Assembly: GCA_016800925.1 (NCBI GenBank)
Contig: JABCPU010000251.1
Span: 1-64,000, forward strand
Direction: 5' to 3'
DNA: 64,000 nt
Origin: Suillus spraguei
Taxonomy: Eukaryota > Basidiomycota > Agaricomycetes > Boletales > Suillaceae
The notes beneath the pieces are model-generated. The model was not told the DNA's origin. It made no database searches and saw nothing but the letters and a program-made list of their open reading frames with translations. The position numbers and the translations under genes are program-made. This document shows, piece after piece, positions 37,001 to 50,040 of this stretch. How positions within the stretch are numbered: the stretch's first letter is position 1; the number at the start of each line of letters is the position of its first letter.

Positions 37001-37873
37001 TATCTGCCTTGTACAATCAGTTCTTCCCAGCGCTTTCCCATGTTGGACCCTCAGACGACTCTATGGTGGATCGCCAGGCCCAACACACAAGAATGACCGG
37101 CAACACTCATTATGGACGGTCTGATCATGTTCCCTTCGCTTTCGGAATGACACTCGAACAGGCTCGCAAATGCATGGCCTCCAGCCAGGCATTGCATGCC
37201 TTCTATGGGTTAGGCAGTCTGGATCATCCATGGGCTGATCGCTTACAAAACTCAGTGTTTCTGGCTGACCTGAGGAACGAGAGTCTGGCTCTTAAAGAAG
37301 CAAGGGTTCTTGTCAGAGAGATATATAACTTACACAACTGTCGCTTGCCAGACCAGACAGCTGGCCTTCTAGAGACTGCACCTTACTTGACTCTCAAAGA
37401 CGTAAGTGAATTATAGGTTTGGCGTTCATTGTCCTTGATGTTTTCACCAGGGGGTTATCGGAGATGAGGTGCTTCGACGGGTGATGCATGCAGTGTTATT
37501 CGGTGACTCCAGACCCAATATTCTCGATCGTCCTTCTGGAGGAGGATACCTGATCGTTGATGCATCAACCGCTGTGGTACAGGTGAGCAGCATTTCGATA
37601 TTATTGTGAAGAAATGCTCCTAAATGATTTAAGATTGTCAAAGCTGTGGAGGAAGTAGAATCCGGAGTCCAGTTTCATTCTCCAAGACACATAGACATCG
37701 GCACCATCATTCACTTCGACGAAGTAGCAACCCAAGCCCAATGGCACCTCGCTGCACTAAAAGATGAATTTCCTACTTCATGGATGGAACTATGTACTGA
37801 TATTCACAGGCTCTATCAGAAGCCAGGCGTAGCGAGAGAGATGTCATGGGTTGTGAGAGGAGTTCCTGGATAA
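34020..37873 (+). CDS. zinc-finger / tyrosine-recombinase-like protein, paralogue A
   Basis: Six exons (34020-35035, 35083-35828, 35917-35983, 36042-37401, 37451-37582, 37634-37873) join in frame to 1186 codons with GT..AG introns. Exon 1 encodes a Cys/His-rich part with CPHPGC...HIAKAH (C-x4-C and H-x4-H, near residues 159-190). Exon 2 has YSRPLSRCICMLIR, an acidic segment (VEEEFVDGHDDGIDAE) and HCYYLNGDTAENL. Exon 4 ends with QHTRMTGNTHY, His 958 and Tyr nine residues later, the spacing of the C-terminal His..Tyr box of tyrosine recombinases. The layout resembles the region upstream of the helicase in fungal telomere-linked RecQ-like proteins, as I remember them, but no helicase follows. 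Alternative: an unnamed nuclear protein family. The exon structure is firm; function is inference. Confidence 0.7.
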
Positions 37874-39643
37874 ATATATATGTTCACATATGCAGGTGTG
37901 GTGATGATTATTTAGTCTCGCTCGTCCTAGCTTTACATAATCAAGACCTTTCGGTAACGGCGCTTAGCCGCTCCAAGTGCCACTTTAATAAATTGCGCAA
38001 TACAACATCGAGTGCGCGAGACACAACACCGAGTGCGCGGTACACAACATGTTCCAAAACTTTGGCGTCAACTTGTATCACAGCAGAAAGAGTTTGGGGT
38101 AGCAAGTTAAGGTAGCAGCAACGGAAGTTCTATGATTATTACTATGAAAGACACTAAGTAGATGCGTCTCATAATCGCACGCTCCATAATCGTTTACTCT
38201 GACTACCACTATTGGTAGGCATCTTGCACTTGATCAACAAGCCATATATACGTTTGTCCATCAGTGGGAGGTGGACTCGGTCGGATCATCCTGAACTCAC
38301 TGAGACGGTTATTCAAAAAGATGAGAAAGCCGTCATGCTAACTTATGACCGGGTTGCTTAGCAGCCCTGAGTGGAGCATGGGGCCGAGTAACACTGAGCC
38401 TGGATCACTATAAGAAATCAGCATGGTCAATTGTGAAGATAATAGTATAGCGGTATACATGGTAGCACAAGATCGTCAATCAATAGCTGTATGCTGCGAG
38501 AGGTGACAGACGCTCGTCATCGCAGCTCGGTGACTGATAAGAGCATGAAGCGAGCAAGATGAGTGGATCGTGACTCGTGAGCCTGCGAACCTTGACACGT
38601 GAAATACGGCCTTTGTAAGCTCCCCCACATGAAGATCCTCCAGGACGTGTTTCCTTGAGACGGACCCTTTGGTCTATGCACGTATTCAGTCCGATCACGC
38701 TCCGAAGGTCTGTCTCTTCTCCTTGATCCTCAACCTTCCAGAAGCCCGTACTCTTGGCTTCTTCTGAGTCACGTGCTCGGTCCAGACCCGCGCCCTTCCC
38801 GCGCAGGACCAGCAAAGACCAGACCTTCCCACACAAACCGAATCAATTTCTGACGAACTTTCGTCTGATTCGTTTCTTAAAGCTTCTCACCTTCTCCTCA
38901 GCAGCCGTGTCACCAATCGGCACTCTCTATACTCAATATTTGTCTCTCTGACCTCTACAGCTAATATTAAGTCACTTCATCTTCATTTGAACGAGCGACA
39001 ATACAAAGGCTCCGAGCTTCCATTCTAGGATACTTTGCGCGCCCAAATATCATAACAAACGGGACACTTTTGTTTGTCCAGCAACTAAACAAAAGCGGTG
39101 AGGGGAACAAAATCAAATTTGGTCTATCGATATGAAAGTTGCTGTAAAGTGGAATCATATGATATTGATCAATGGTTATCTACATACTATTAGCGTAGGC
39201 CTCACCAATTCCTACATCATGAATTTTGTAATGAACACCTAATATAATAATAATTAAATATTTGAACGTCTTCGTCGGAACTCATCAAAGTCCACACTGC
39301 AGACAAGCCCTTGAGGCTTGAGCCTCAGGTATTTTTCTATAAGAAGGCTGTCACTCACTGCGGAAACAAGATTTTAGCCAGATCTTGAGAAGACAGTGCA
39401 GAACTTTCTCACTCCTCTGATGCGGTGACCAAACATGTGACTGCCTGTTATAGGTCTTGTCACGGTGAGTAACTTCCATAAAGTCTGCTTATCATATCAC
39501 AAACGCGGACCTCAGTTATCCATACTGCACCCTATACCCCCAGCACAGCCCACAGGGCACTGCGGAGTCCCCGCTATTTGTTGCAGTATATAATTATAGC
39601 TCTTCTCTCATTCAAGTAATCCTTGCACCGAAGAATTTACCTC
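37874..39643. other. intergenic between paralogue A and the kinase gene
   Basis: No gene recognised. Holds one arm (38297-38384) of an imperfect inverted repeat described separately; a GTGCGCGAGACACAACACCGA-like short duplication is at 38010-38045. Frames near 38480-38950 lack motifs. Confidence 0.5.
38297..38384 (+). repeat. imperfect inverted repeat, left arm
   Basis: About 88 bp (TTATTCAAAAAGATGAGAAA...GTGGAGCATGGGGC) whose reverse complement, about 79 bp and roughly 80 percent identical, is at 43646-43724. The arms flank the kinase gene. May be a dispersed MITE-like repeat. Confidence 0.7.
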
Positions 39644-42600
39644 ATGAACCAGTCCAACGTTGTGAGTCAATCTTGATCTTGTGCTTACTTTGACTGAGTA
39701 ACACGGGCAGGAGAGCAAGGGTATTGTGTTCAAAATCAGACCAAACGTTATCCCTGCCACAGCCATCCAAAGACTGGAGCTATTTCCCATCAGTTCCGGA
39801 GGGTTGAGTGATATCTGGAAATGTTGTATGTTTACACAATCTGAGACTCGTCCTGTAAGTTTGCAGTCAGGTAGTTCAATGACAGTGTTATTTATCACAA
39901 CAAAGGTCGCGATCAAAGCTGTCAGGGCCCCTCACCACTTGGATAGAGAACCAGAAGTAGTACGAACATTTGGCCAGGTTCGGCTTAAGTATTTCATCAT
40001 TATAAATTATATTGGCTGATAGATTCACTCACCAGAGGATTCGTCGTGAGGCCTACTTTTGGATTCAATTGTCACACGACAGCATTCTTCCTCTTGAAGG
40101 TGTCACCGATGGATTTGGGCCACTTCCCGCCTTTGTCACTCCATGGATGGAAAATGGATCATTAAATGAGTATTTGAGACCGGAGGTCAATCTTTCGAGA
40201 GAGAAGAAGTTGACTATGGTATGTATCCTTTTGTGGAGACAAGTTGAGTGCTGACTTGACACGTCAGATTAGAGAGGTGGCAGCAGGTCTTCAGTATTGT
40301 GAGTAAGCAATCAGCTCTTGCATTTCGGTTGATTTATATCCTGTAGTGCATGACAAAGATATTGTCCATGGTGACCTTACTGGTGTAGGCGTTGTTTACT
40401 ACCTTACTCTAGCTAGAAATGACGATTTTATAAATTAGGCCAATATCCTGGTCAGCGGTGATGGGACGCTCTATATTAGTTTACCCAATATCCTCACAGA
40501 ACCACCGAAGAACTTCTGTCACACAGGCAGTGTCCGGTGGATGGCACCAGAGATATTTACTATGAACGACACTAAGCCAACCAAGGCCTGCGATATTTAC
40601 TCCTATGGCTGTGTAGTGATGCAGGTGGACCACATGTTCCCGCCCAATTTTATGTCACTGATACATCGCAGGTATTTTCTAGATGTCAGCCTTATCATGG
40701 TATAATGAGCTCTTTTGCTGTTTTGAATGCGAAGATGCAGGGGATCAAACCGTTCTCCCAGTTGGCTGGTATTGACGAAGACATCCAGGTAGTTGCAAAT
40801 CAATGTTGGGCAAGCGAGATCGAACAGCGTCCGTTGGTTGCCAATATTGTGGGCTTCTGCTGGTTATGGACCAACATCTCGGAGACTATCAAGAAGTTTT
40901 TATCCCACTCTGCAGTCAAATTAATCCCACAAACGGCTCTTTCAAACTGTGACCGTGGCTCCGATAGTTTCAGCCACCCCGGTTCAACTTTGCAATGTGA
41001 GTGGTCGCGGGAGTCAGGTATAACCAAGGTCAGTGCATTCATATGGATTGTTAGTACTATGCATAACAGATCAGTCGACAGGTTGCTGTTAAGTCTTTCA
41101 TGGACGTCATCAACAATCAGAATGATTTGGACAAAATATGCAATGTAAGTCAACTCACACTTCAGTATATCTATACAGAAACATGGTCACTGAATCATGA
41201 ATGATTCCACAGAGGATTCGTCGTGAACTATCCGTCAGGGAAAAGTTGAAGCGCAAGACCATCCTCCCCCTCTATGGCATGACGATTGGTTTCGGAATTC
41301 TCCCCTCCTTTGTACATCCATGGATGGGAGGCGGTTCATTGCATGATTACCTGAAAAAAGAGCACTTGAATTTACCTTCGCGAGAGAAGCGTGATATAGT
41401 AAGTTGATGTTTCATGCTATCGTCAAGTCCTTCTCCTCTGACCGCCAAAGGGCAGCTGGTCCAGGTGGCGGATGGGATCAAATATCGTTAGTATTTCCCG
41501 TAGATGTTCAAGTAGAGAATTTACGCGGGCCTTAGTGCACAAGCAGGGTGTTGCGCATGGAAATATAACTGGCGTATGTTTTGATTATTTACCAAGTCAT
41601 GTGCCGAAGATTCTTACTGCACCCACAGGATAGCATCCTCCTTGACACCTCAGGCCAAGTACGGATCGCGGACTTCAGCCATTCCATCATCTTGGCTGAA
41701 GCCGATAATCGCATATTCAATGAGCAGCTCCCTGGACATCCCAGGTACATTCCCCCGAACACATCCAGCCAGGAACGCCAAGGGCAACCAAAGCAGGAGA
41801 TGTGTATTCATTTGGCTGTATTGCGGTTCTGGTGCGTTACGCAACGCATCAACTTGCGATGAATTTTATATTAGCGTACTCCAGGTATTGACAGGAAAGG
41901 TGCCGTACTGGTGGGTAGTCGAAGAAAGCCAAGTGCTTGTGGAAAAAGCTTGGCGCACAGAGCCTTTTCTTCTGACTCCGAACATGATGGAGGTACGATA
42001 CTTGCAAAGTTTTTTCTATGCCAACTTCAAAGAGCTTTTAATTCAAAGGTTGATAAAGAGCTGTTGAACTTGGTGCGACAGTGCCTGTTGGAGGAGAAAA
42101 TCCGTCCTTCAATCGAGAAGGTTCTCTACTTGATCTTAGTCCAAAGTTTCGGGTGAGCTATCTTTGTTACATGCCACTGCTGAGCTCACCATCATCACCA
42201 GCCCTGTGGATCTGACGAACTCAATCCAACGACTCGACAAAGATCGCTTCTGCTTCGGAGGATTTGCAAATGTTCACTCATGCCGGATCCGTCTAGCAGA
42301 AATCGATGGGAGCGTCCAAGAAAAAATTTCCCGCTACTACCAGCACCCTTTAACAACAGATTGCGTTGATGTAAGTAGCTTATTTGTTTTCATCTGCATT
42401 TTTCACAACAATTTAGGTCGCAGCTAAGGAAATAATCTTGGTCAATGATCCGGACATCTTGAAGATCATCAATGTCAGTAGCCAATGGTATGCATTCTGC
42501 CTTCATCCATCTGACCTGGGTCCGTCAGCGATTGTTCAGAGAAATCAAAACATGGTTGAAGCTCGAGCACCAAAATATTGTTCCCCTCTGGGGCGTTACA

Positions 42601-43434
42601 GAAGGATTTGGCCCCCTCCCAGCACTTCTCTCACCATGGGTAGAAAACGGCACTCTGACCGAATACCTTCAGCACAAGCACGAGACACTTTTTGATAACG
42701 AAAAGTTTGCACTGGTTCGCTGGATCGTCTCTTGCCCCATATCAGCAATGCTAATGTCTCTTTAGCTCGGGGATGTGGCTCGCGGACTTCAATACCGTAT
42801 GTCCAGTGCCTTGATGCTAGCGTGAAATGGGAGTCAGCTAACACTAACACTTCGGGCAGTCCATTCGCAGTCAATTGTCCATGGAGACCTGACTGGTGTA
42901 CGTACGTGTTAATGAAATCTATGAGCGTTCATCTGAAGCATCTTTAGAACAATGTCCTCGTCCACAAGAACGGAAAGGCAAGCCTCACCGATTTCGGTCT
43001 CTCCGCCCTCCTTCCAGGAAGAATGAGTCAGGCATTGTTGCCTATCAATCCTGCATGCACGGCGCAGTACATGGCACCAGAATACTTGATATTCGATGCC
43101 AAAGGTAGCTTTGCACCGGACTTCACCTGGAAGGGCGATGTATACTCCTTTGGAGGGATCATGCTGCAGGCATGTGGCATAGATTATTCTCACTCAATCA
43201 GCTCAGCTCACATTGTTGCAGGTTTTGGAGGGCAAGGTCCCATACCATTATATTCTCAAATATGAATCCATAATTTATTCTATACTGAAAGGAATAAGGC
43301 CTAAGAGGCCGCCTGGTTTTGTCATCATTGATGGGGACTGGCATTTCATACAGAGATGTTGGTTAGAAGATGCGGAGTGTCGGCCCTCTACTGAAGATAT
43401 CTTGGGATTTGTGGAAGAACGGGCTGGAATTTAA
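39644..43434 (+). CDS. three tandem protein-kinase-like domains (TKL type)
   Basis: One multi-exon gene starting MNQSNV (39644) and ending at TAA 43432. Domain 1 (about 39.75-40.86 kb): GGLSDIWK loop, VAIKAV, LHDKDIVHGDLTGANIL, but SLPN where DFG should be. Domain 2 (about 41.05-42.15 kb): VAVKSF, VAHGNITGDSILL with Asp of the catalytic loop replaced, DFS for DFG. Domain 3 (about 42.2-43.43 kb): VAAKEI, IVHGDLTGNNVLV, LTDFGLSALL, YMAPEYL, GDVYSFGGIMLQ. Only domain 3 keeps lysine, catalytic Asp and DFG. TKL kinases phosphorylate Ser/Thr or Tyr; here two probable pseudokinase domains may regulate the third, by analogy with JAK-type tandem kinases. Introns are short and frequent, and exact borders in domain 2 are uncertain. 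In-frame continuity between domains suggests one gene, but three adjacent genes cannot be excluded. Confidence 0.75.
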
Positions 43435-44222
43435 CTATAATCGATGTTGGTTACTTTGTATTTGTCCGTCATTTAAACTGTATTTGTGACAGCGCTACTT
43501 GTTACAGGAGGATCGGACACGATATCTTTGCTATGTAAATTGAGGCCGCGGCTGTCTTTCTTGTACTGGCCTACCCCCTTCACCTTGACTTGCCTTGATC
43601 AACGGCTGAAAGATGCACTAATTGGTTTCTGCACCGGAGGGTAAAGCCCCATGCTCCATCCAGGGCTAGCAACCTGGTTATTTACATGACAGCTTTTTCG
43701 TCTTTTTGAATAATTGTCTCATGAGTGCGCTCGATATATGACAACATATACTAGTAAGGGAGTTAGGGCAATTACAACCTCTGCACTGCAGATTCAGTTA
43801 CTGGAACATCCGCTGCTGTGAGCAGACGAGGTCGTCCACTTTCCAAGGGTCTTCGAACAACAGAGCCTGTGAGACGAGAGAGCCAAAGAACTCGGTTAAC
43901 AGTTCGGTGCTTGTGTGAGTGGCTTGTGCTATGCCACTAAATGTCATATGGGCAGACATGGTCACCCATTGCTGTTTTACAGCTGCTGGAATATGACGGC
44001 AGTTTCCAGGCATGGCAGTGAATTGATTAGTCTCTGATATTGTAGCCGTGAGAACGAGAGACACACATATTATAGTGGGAATCAGTCACTCTGAGTCCCA
44101 TTAGTAACTAAGTAACTGTACATTTCCTGGAATTCAACCGTTTTAGGCCCGAGTTTGGATATTTCGGTGAATTTCGGTTTGCCCTGATGCTGGCGTCATT
44201 TTCCATAGGCCTCACTATTGAC
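43435..44222. other. intergenic between the kinase gene and paralogue B
   Basis: Contains the right arm of the imperfect inverted repeat. An 88-codon minus-strand frame (43798-44064) has no motif I know. Confidence 0.45.
43646..43724 (-). repeat. imperfect inverted repeat, right arm
   Basis: Reverse complement of 38297-38384 with several gaps; both share the core TTATTCAAAAAGA and the end GGAGCATGGGGC. Confidence 0.7.
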
Positions 44223-47200
44223 ATGTCCGCAGCAAAGCGCAGACAGCCCAAAGCCATGCAATGCAATGATAATGTCCCAAAGCGCCCTCACCTGTTTGGG
44301 TCTTCCAAGTCACATCCCATGTTAAATAATGAGCCTACCTGTTGTGAGCACTCCCATACTCCAATCCACTCGGGACCACTCTTCTCCTCTCCTACCTCCA
44401 GTTGTCCCTTGCTTGAACTGTTGGGAATCTCATTTGGGTCATACGGCTTCGTCTGTGAGATCAATTCTACTCTAGTGCCAGCCAACGTTTTGGGTACCCA
44501 TGTCGGGCATCATCACCATAAACGTAGACTCTCAAACAGAATGACAGTGTACAGAGAGGGTCTAGTCAATCATCTACTCAATAGCCATAGACTCACGGAA
44601 GCAACACCCTGTCCTAGCCCCACCGGTGACCTATCTGGTCCTATCCCGGGTCTTGAGCCATTGTGGGCAGCATTGTGTCCGCACCCTGGTTGCTCTTCTT
44701 GGTCTTTGATGCAGACATCGAGAGGTTCTCTCAAGTCTCAGCAAAAAAATTCTAGAATTCATGTCTCCTCAGCTCATCCTGAGCACGCAGCCAGTTATCT
44801 AGCTGATGTTTTTGAAGCTCGATGGATCTATCGTCCATTCCAAAAATCTCTGAACTCAGAAGACCCACTCAGTTGGACTGTATGGCCTTTGGCCGAATGG
44901 TACATTCCACCGCTTGCTGTAGAAGACATACACAGGTCCTGCCCCTTGCAGACCTCCTCTGATCTCATGCCGACAATTCCTCTCTCCCCCCAATATCTGA
45001 TTAACCTCCGGTGGCCCGACTTCATTGCTAGCTTGGGTGCACAGGCAGACTCTCTTCGTGGGCTGACGAAGCTTAGGTCTAAGAAGGAAGCACGATCCTT
45101 GATGGGAGTGGAAAGGCAACTTGAGCTTGGCCTCATCACCGTTCGAAAACTTTTCAGGTCATATCTAGTCGACATCCAGACCTATCTCTCCTCTAAAGGA
45201 GATACGCAGTTTCGTCAAGCAGTGACGTTGCAGTGAGTACCCTTCTCATCCGTTTATGCATAGCTCATGATTACACAGTACCAAAGCGCACTTCAGAGAA
45301 TTGAGTCGAGCTTCCTACTACACCTACTCCAGACCTCTGTCTCGCTGCATATGCATGCTTATCAGATGGACCCATGCAGAGCACACCGGGGTTTTGGCGT
45401 CATTCGGCACTCTTCACATTAGACGGAGTCTGGCCCAGGAGTATGCCGCCAACATGCTCTACGATTACCTCATTCAAACTAAGACTCCCCGTCCTGCTGC
45501 GCTTCTCCAGCTTCTGCATCAACTACTCGTAACCCTCATCAAGCAGAAATTTACGAACCTAGAAACAATGGCGTGCCCAACAGACTACGCCCTATGTATT
45601 GGCTCACTGGCTCACAATGGCGGCTTTCTGCTTGCTGCCGCCACCACCAAGACTTGTGCTGTGCTGCAGCACAACTTCTACACCGTCATCATCCACTCTG
45701 CTCGGCTTGAGGACCATGGCTATCAACGTTTTATTCCCTTTAATTTAGATAACTTCACCAGGGATCCTGTACCGGATGCAGCTGAAGCGTCTCAGTCTAT
45801 GGAGGAGTCGGCTGCTGCTCCAGATGAGGGAGAAAGCCCTGATGATATTGCGGTTGTGCGATACCAGGAAGTCGAGGAAGAGTTTGTAGATGGTCATGAC
45901 GACGGTATAGATGCAGAGGAGGGAGAGTCTATGTCACCACATGAAGCTGAAGGCGGGTGGGACTTTGAACAAGAAGAAACCTTTCATTGTTACTATCTAA
46001 ACGGCGACACTGCAGGGAACCTAGGTGAGGCACAAGTTCGGGATGCCATACAGTACGCTGATATGAGTGACATATTCAGATACATACTATGATGCGCGGT
46101 CTTCTCTTCCAGCTCAACGTTGCCCAGCAAAAAGTGTAACCGGAAAAGCTCAAGCTCCTGGATCTTCGTCTGTCTTAAAGTAAGCTGGTTTATAATATTT
46201 ATTACGCTTATCTACATAACCTACAGCATTTTGGCGGAGAATCTACCCTACCTTCAGCCTTTGCTCGCCAGTCATCCCTCGTTCGCCACACCATACAATC
46301 AACTCAAAACAGTCTGGTTCGCTGCAAGGCCAAATGCGTTCAAGGAGCAGAGAGACTACGGTTTTATCTTTGCTGAAAATGGCACTGCCATTGCCATGCG
46401 AGACGGTGACGACATCTCCCAGAGTATCCTGTTTTCTGATCTTGGGAGATTGGCTAAGACTGCAATAGCGGATGTATCAGCGCAAATACTGGAGTGCTTA
46501 CCAGACGGTTGCCAGGGCCTTCTTGAACAATTTTATGGCATTTTCAGCCAACTAGCGGACGACCTTAGTAGTCCCGATGCCATTTTCCTTCAACCTTCCA
46601 ACCGCATTCTTCTACAGCCATTGTTGGACATGATGTTACAACGTCTGACGGATCCAGCAGAACACAAACATCACATCATGTGTTCTTCCTCTTTGATCAA
46701 TGAGGAGTGCGCAAAGCACTGGCTGGATTTTGATGAACGAATTCTTGGTCAAACTATTGTCGCATTTCTCCTGACATGCGGTGTTCCTCCTCGTCACTGG
46801 CAATTTCGATCCTTACTATTCCAGTCAGATAGCAGCACCTGCAGTGTTCGTAATCTTTATCTACTAGGGTCGGAGCTTGTTATAGGGAACCCGGAGGCAA
46901 AGCAAATCAATCAAGTTACACGAGAGTGCCTATGGGCATTCCCTCCTAGCCTTGCCCCGCTCATCTCTTTCTACCTGGCTATAGTACGACCTTCTGTGAT
47001 CCGCATCTCAAGCCTTATTCATCACGTCAACCAAGCTCACCGGACACATATCTTTTCCCATACATTTACTAGGACCCGCCTTGAATTCCCTCACATTTGG
47101 AATGGTAGTGATGTTAACGCTGCGCTGTTGGCGCACACGTCCTCCCTCGATGTTCGGTTAACATGCAGTCTTCTACGAAATGCGGTCACAGCAATGTACC

Positions 47201-48042
47201 ATCAGTTCTTTCCGACTCTCTCGCAATCTGAATCCTTAAGCGCTCGACTGGTTCCAAAGACAGGCAGTAATCGTCATCAACCCTCAAATCATGTTCCCCC
47301 TGCTTTAGGGATGTCATTTGAACAGGCTCGGAAATTTATCTCCTCTAGCCATGTCCTGCAGGCGTTATACGGGCTACGGTGTCCGGACGATCACGCGGAC
47401 GGGGATTCGGCCATTCTTGGTAACTCAAAGAACGTAAGGCTTGCTTTGAGGGAAGCGCGGTTTTGCATCCGAGAAGAATATGACCTATACAGTGCACAGC
47501 TGCCTGCTATGTCAGGGAAGGCGGCTAGCATTTTAGATGCCGCACCATACATATGTCTCAAAGAGGTAAGGAAGGAACACCAACAGTCGACTCAGTTCTC
47601 ATCTAACTTTACTCAGAGTATGATTGGTGATAATGTGCTTCGACGCGTATTGCACGTGGTTTTATTTGGTGATTCCAAACCGTCTGTTCTTGATCGTCCT
47701 CCTCCAGGAGGGTACCTGATTACTGATGTATCTCGCGCAGTGGTTCAGGTGAGAGTTGAACTTATTCATCTCTTTCATAAGACTTAGTTAGCTCTCAAGA
47801 TTATACAGGCTATTGAGGAGCAAGAACATGGATTTGAGTATGATTTGACTCGACAAATAGATATTGATGCCATCATCCACTTCGACGAAGTAGAGAAAAA
47901 AGCACGAACATATCTAGCAACACTAAAAGATGACTATCCTAATTTATGGATTCAACTATGCTTCGAGGTCCATGAGCTCTATCAGAAGGCTCCGGGGGCA
48001 GATGGAGAAAGGAGTTGGGTATTGAGAGGTATTCCTACATAA
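44223..48042 (+). CDS. zinc-finger / tyrosine-recombinase-like protein, paralogue B
   Basis: Same six-exon structure and intron positions as paralogue A: 44223-45232, 45279-46024, 46113-46179, 46227-47565, 47617-47748, 47809-48042, giving 1175 codons in frame. The zinc-finger pattern is kept (CPHPGC...RIHVSSAH). Exon 2 is very close to A (NMLYDYLIQTKTPRPAALLQ, TNLETMACPTDYALCIGSL). Exon 4 is more diverged, and the QHTRMTGNTHY box of A is replaced by PKTGSNRHQPSNH, so both the His and Tyr of the recombinase-like box are lost. Both copies lie in direct orientation about 10 kb apart on either side of the kinase gene. Probably a diverged tandem duplicate with a changed or non-catalytic role. Confidence 0.7.
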
Positions 48043-48359
48043 ATGCTTTCTTATACGACCACTAAGACTATAGGACATTCATAATCGATTCCTCAGGTTG
48101 TGCGTGAATCATCGTCCTTGGTACATTTGGCGACAAGTGTGTCGACATCTTCTCTGAGACAAGGTAAACAAAAAATTGAGCCAGACGAAGAATGACGCGA
48201 GCATCTAGAGAAACTCGACAATCAGGAAGTGGCATCGTTGAAAGACTCTAAAAATTCAATGAACACAGCAACTATAATGCAAAGTTTGTGAACCGACTCG
48301 CGCGGAACATATCAATATGCTTATCCTACATTTGAAATAGCACGACAGAATAATTTCTG

Positions 48360-50040
48360 GATAAGATGTCACTGCGGCCGCATCCTGGCCAGGCCAGGAC
48401 CATAACTGGCAACCACCAATACAATTAAGGAACACACCACAACACCGAGCGTGGTGAAGCACGCAATCATTAAAGGCGTAGATGGCCTAAAGTTTGAAAC
48501 AACACCTGCAAAGAATCCAAGGATGGAATTTATCACACTACCGAAAATTTCATGAGTGACACAAATAACCATGATCGAAGTTTGCTTACCTCAGTACACA
48601 AAAAGAAGTAGGTATGCTTGTAATGACGACGAGCAATGCCGTTCTCTTCTGCAGGTAATATACCTGTCCAGTCAGTAATGTTAGGCGTGGTTTGCAGAAA
48701 AATGGTGTGAATCAAACCGCAAAGTCAATAGATCTCATTTTCTCGCCGAAATGTTGTACCATCGTGCCAGCAAAGATGCAGCCGACACCAAAAAGTAAGG
48801 AGCAAGAACATAATGTTTGTGAGGCCATTGTTACGCCTAAACCTGGAATGGCAAGGATGGCGATATCCAAGGCCATGGAGACACCCGCCTGTGGGAGAAT
48901 AAGTGGGTGGATACCCTCACTGATGTAGCACCTACCAGGGTAATTTGATTTTTCGTCTGACTGCTAAGATTGTCGACAAAGTTTTTGACCTCCACTCCAT
49001 TTACGATACCATCAATGGAAGTCCTCTTGACGCTTTCGATCGTGACCGGCATGCAGAAAACTGTAGCTGCAGTATTGCCCATGAAAAAAAGAAGTTTGCA
49101 TTTTCTATGCTTTTCTTTCACTGCATGGTTCTGAATAAGCCGAGCTTCTGGTTGGTTGTGGCGGTGAAGATATTGATGGTGCCCTATAATTCCATGTACT
49201 CGGCGACGCTAGGTTTGTGAGAAAGCAACGTACGTATGATATATAAAATTCTACCTGTCAGATGGGATATCAGTAATGGAATTCAATTTTCCAAGTTCAC
49301 GTACAACAGAACACAATGCCGGTTTCATGTATGAACCCGTTGTCTGCAAGGTCTTCTGTTTCTTCGTTATAAAGATGTTATGCATGACTAGACAAGAGCA
49401 CGTACCGATACTGGCTAGATGGCTGATGATCTGATTCATTTGGTCCAGGGTCCAGAATATCGAACCGGCCGTGGATTGACTCAATGTTATCGCCTCTGTG
49501 TCTGCTAAGCGATTCTGACCATTCCTGTGAGAGAAGACTTACCTCCAAGGTAGCAAATGACTTCTCGCCGTATGCTTCTCACAACAGAAACATCCATCAA
49601 CGACTGCTGCGGAAAGAATTCGAAGTGTTTCCTGCGGACAGTGAGAAGCGTTTGGGTCAATCAGCTTAGTATATCCTTTATCGACCACTTACCAATACTG
49701 AGCCTCGAGTTCGAGTCCTACATGATTGCAATCAGTCTCAAAGAAAAGGTGATTTCGAATATAACATACTTACTTTTATGTTCCCATTGGCTTGGCTGGA
49801 TACAGTCTCGGAAAAGAAGGTAACCGTTCAGTTCCTCTGTCCAGGCGATGATGTGCTGGTCTGGAACCACGAAGTAGTATTGAAATTTTTCTTCTCCCCT
49901 GAATATTGTGGGATGAACGACAAGTATCCACCCATCTTCTTGCGCTACGGCTCGTATGGCATGGATAAAGTTGTCGATATTCTGTAGATCCGCGTAACAC
50001 CTTAGGTTTACCGAAGTATACGTTCTCTGAATTTTCATTC
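48360..50040 (-). pseudogene. WW-like domain membrane protein, agaricomycete family
   Basis: Minus-strand exons read in order: EDGWILVVHP (WW-like start), QYYFVVPDQHIIAWTEELNG, PSQWEHK then an intron; LELEAQYW; KHFEFFPQQSLMDVSVVRSI; ADTEAITLSQSTAGSIFWTL; HNNGYIHE-like DNGFIHETGIV; GNTAATVFCMPVTIESVKRT; VEVKNFVDNLSSQ; and a hydrophobic C-terminal part with several membrane segments (about 48.9-48.36 kb). This matches an unnamed family, widespread in Agaricomycetes, with an N-terminal WW-like module and a multi-pass C-terminus. Two stops occur in one exon near 49120-49200 (after AEYMEL and FRTMQ), so this copy is probably dead. The 5' exons may extend to about 50560. Confidence 0.55.

Noticed and set aside
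38480..38836. 118-codon minus-strand ORF
   Set aside because: No domain, no intron signals, no repeat elsewhere; likely chance.
49484..49987. Plus-strand ORFs across the WW-like gene
   Set aside because: Antisense to exons that match a known protein family on the minus strand.
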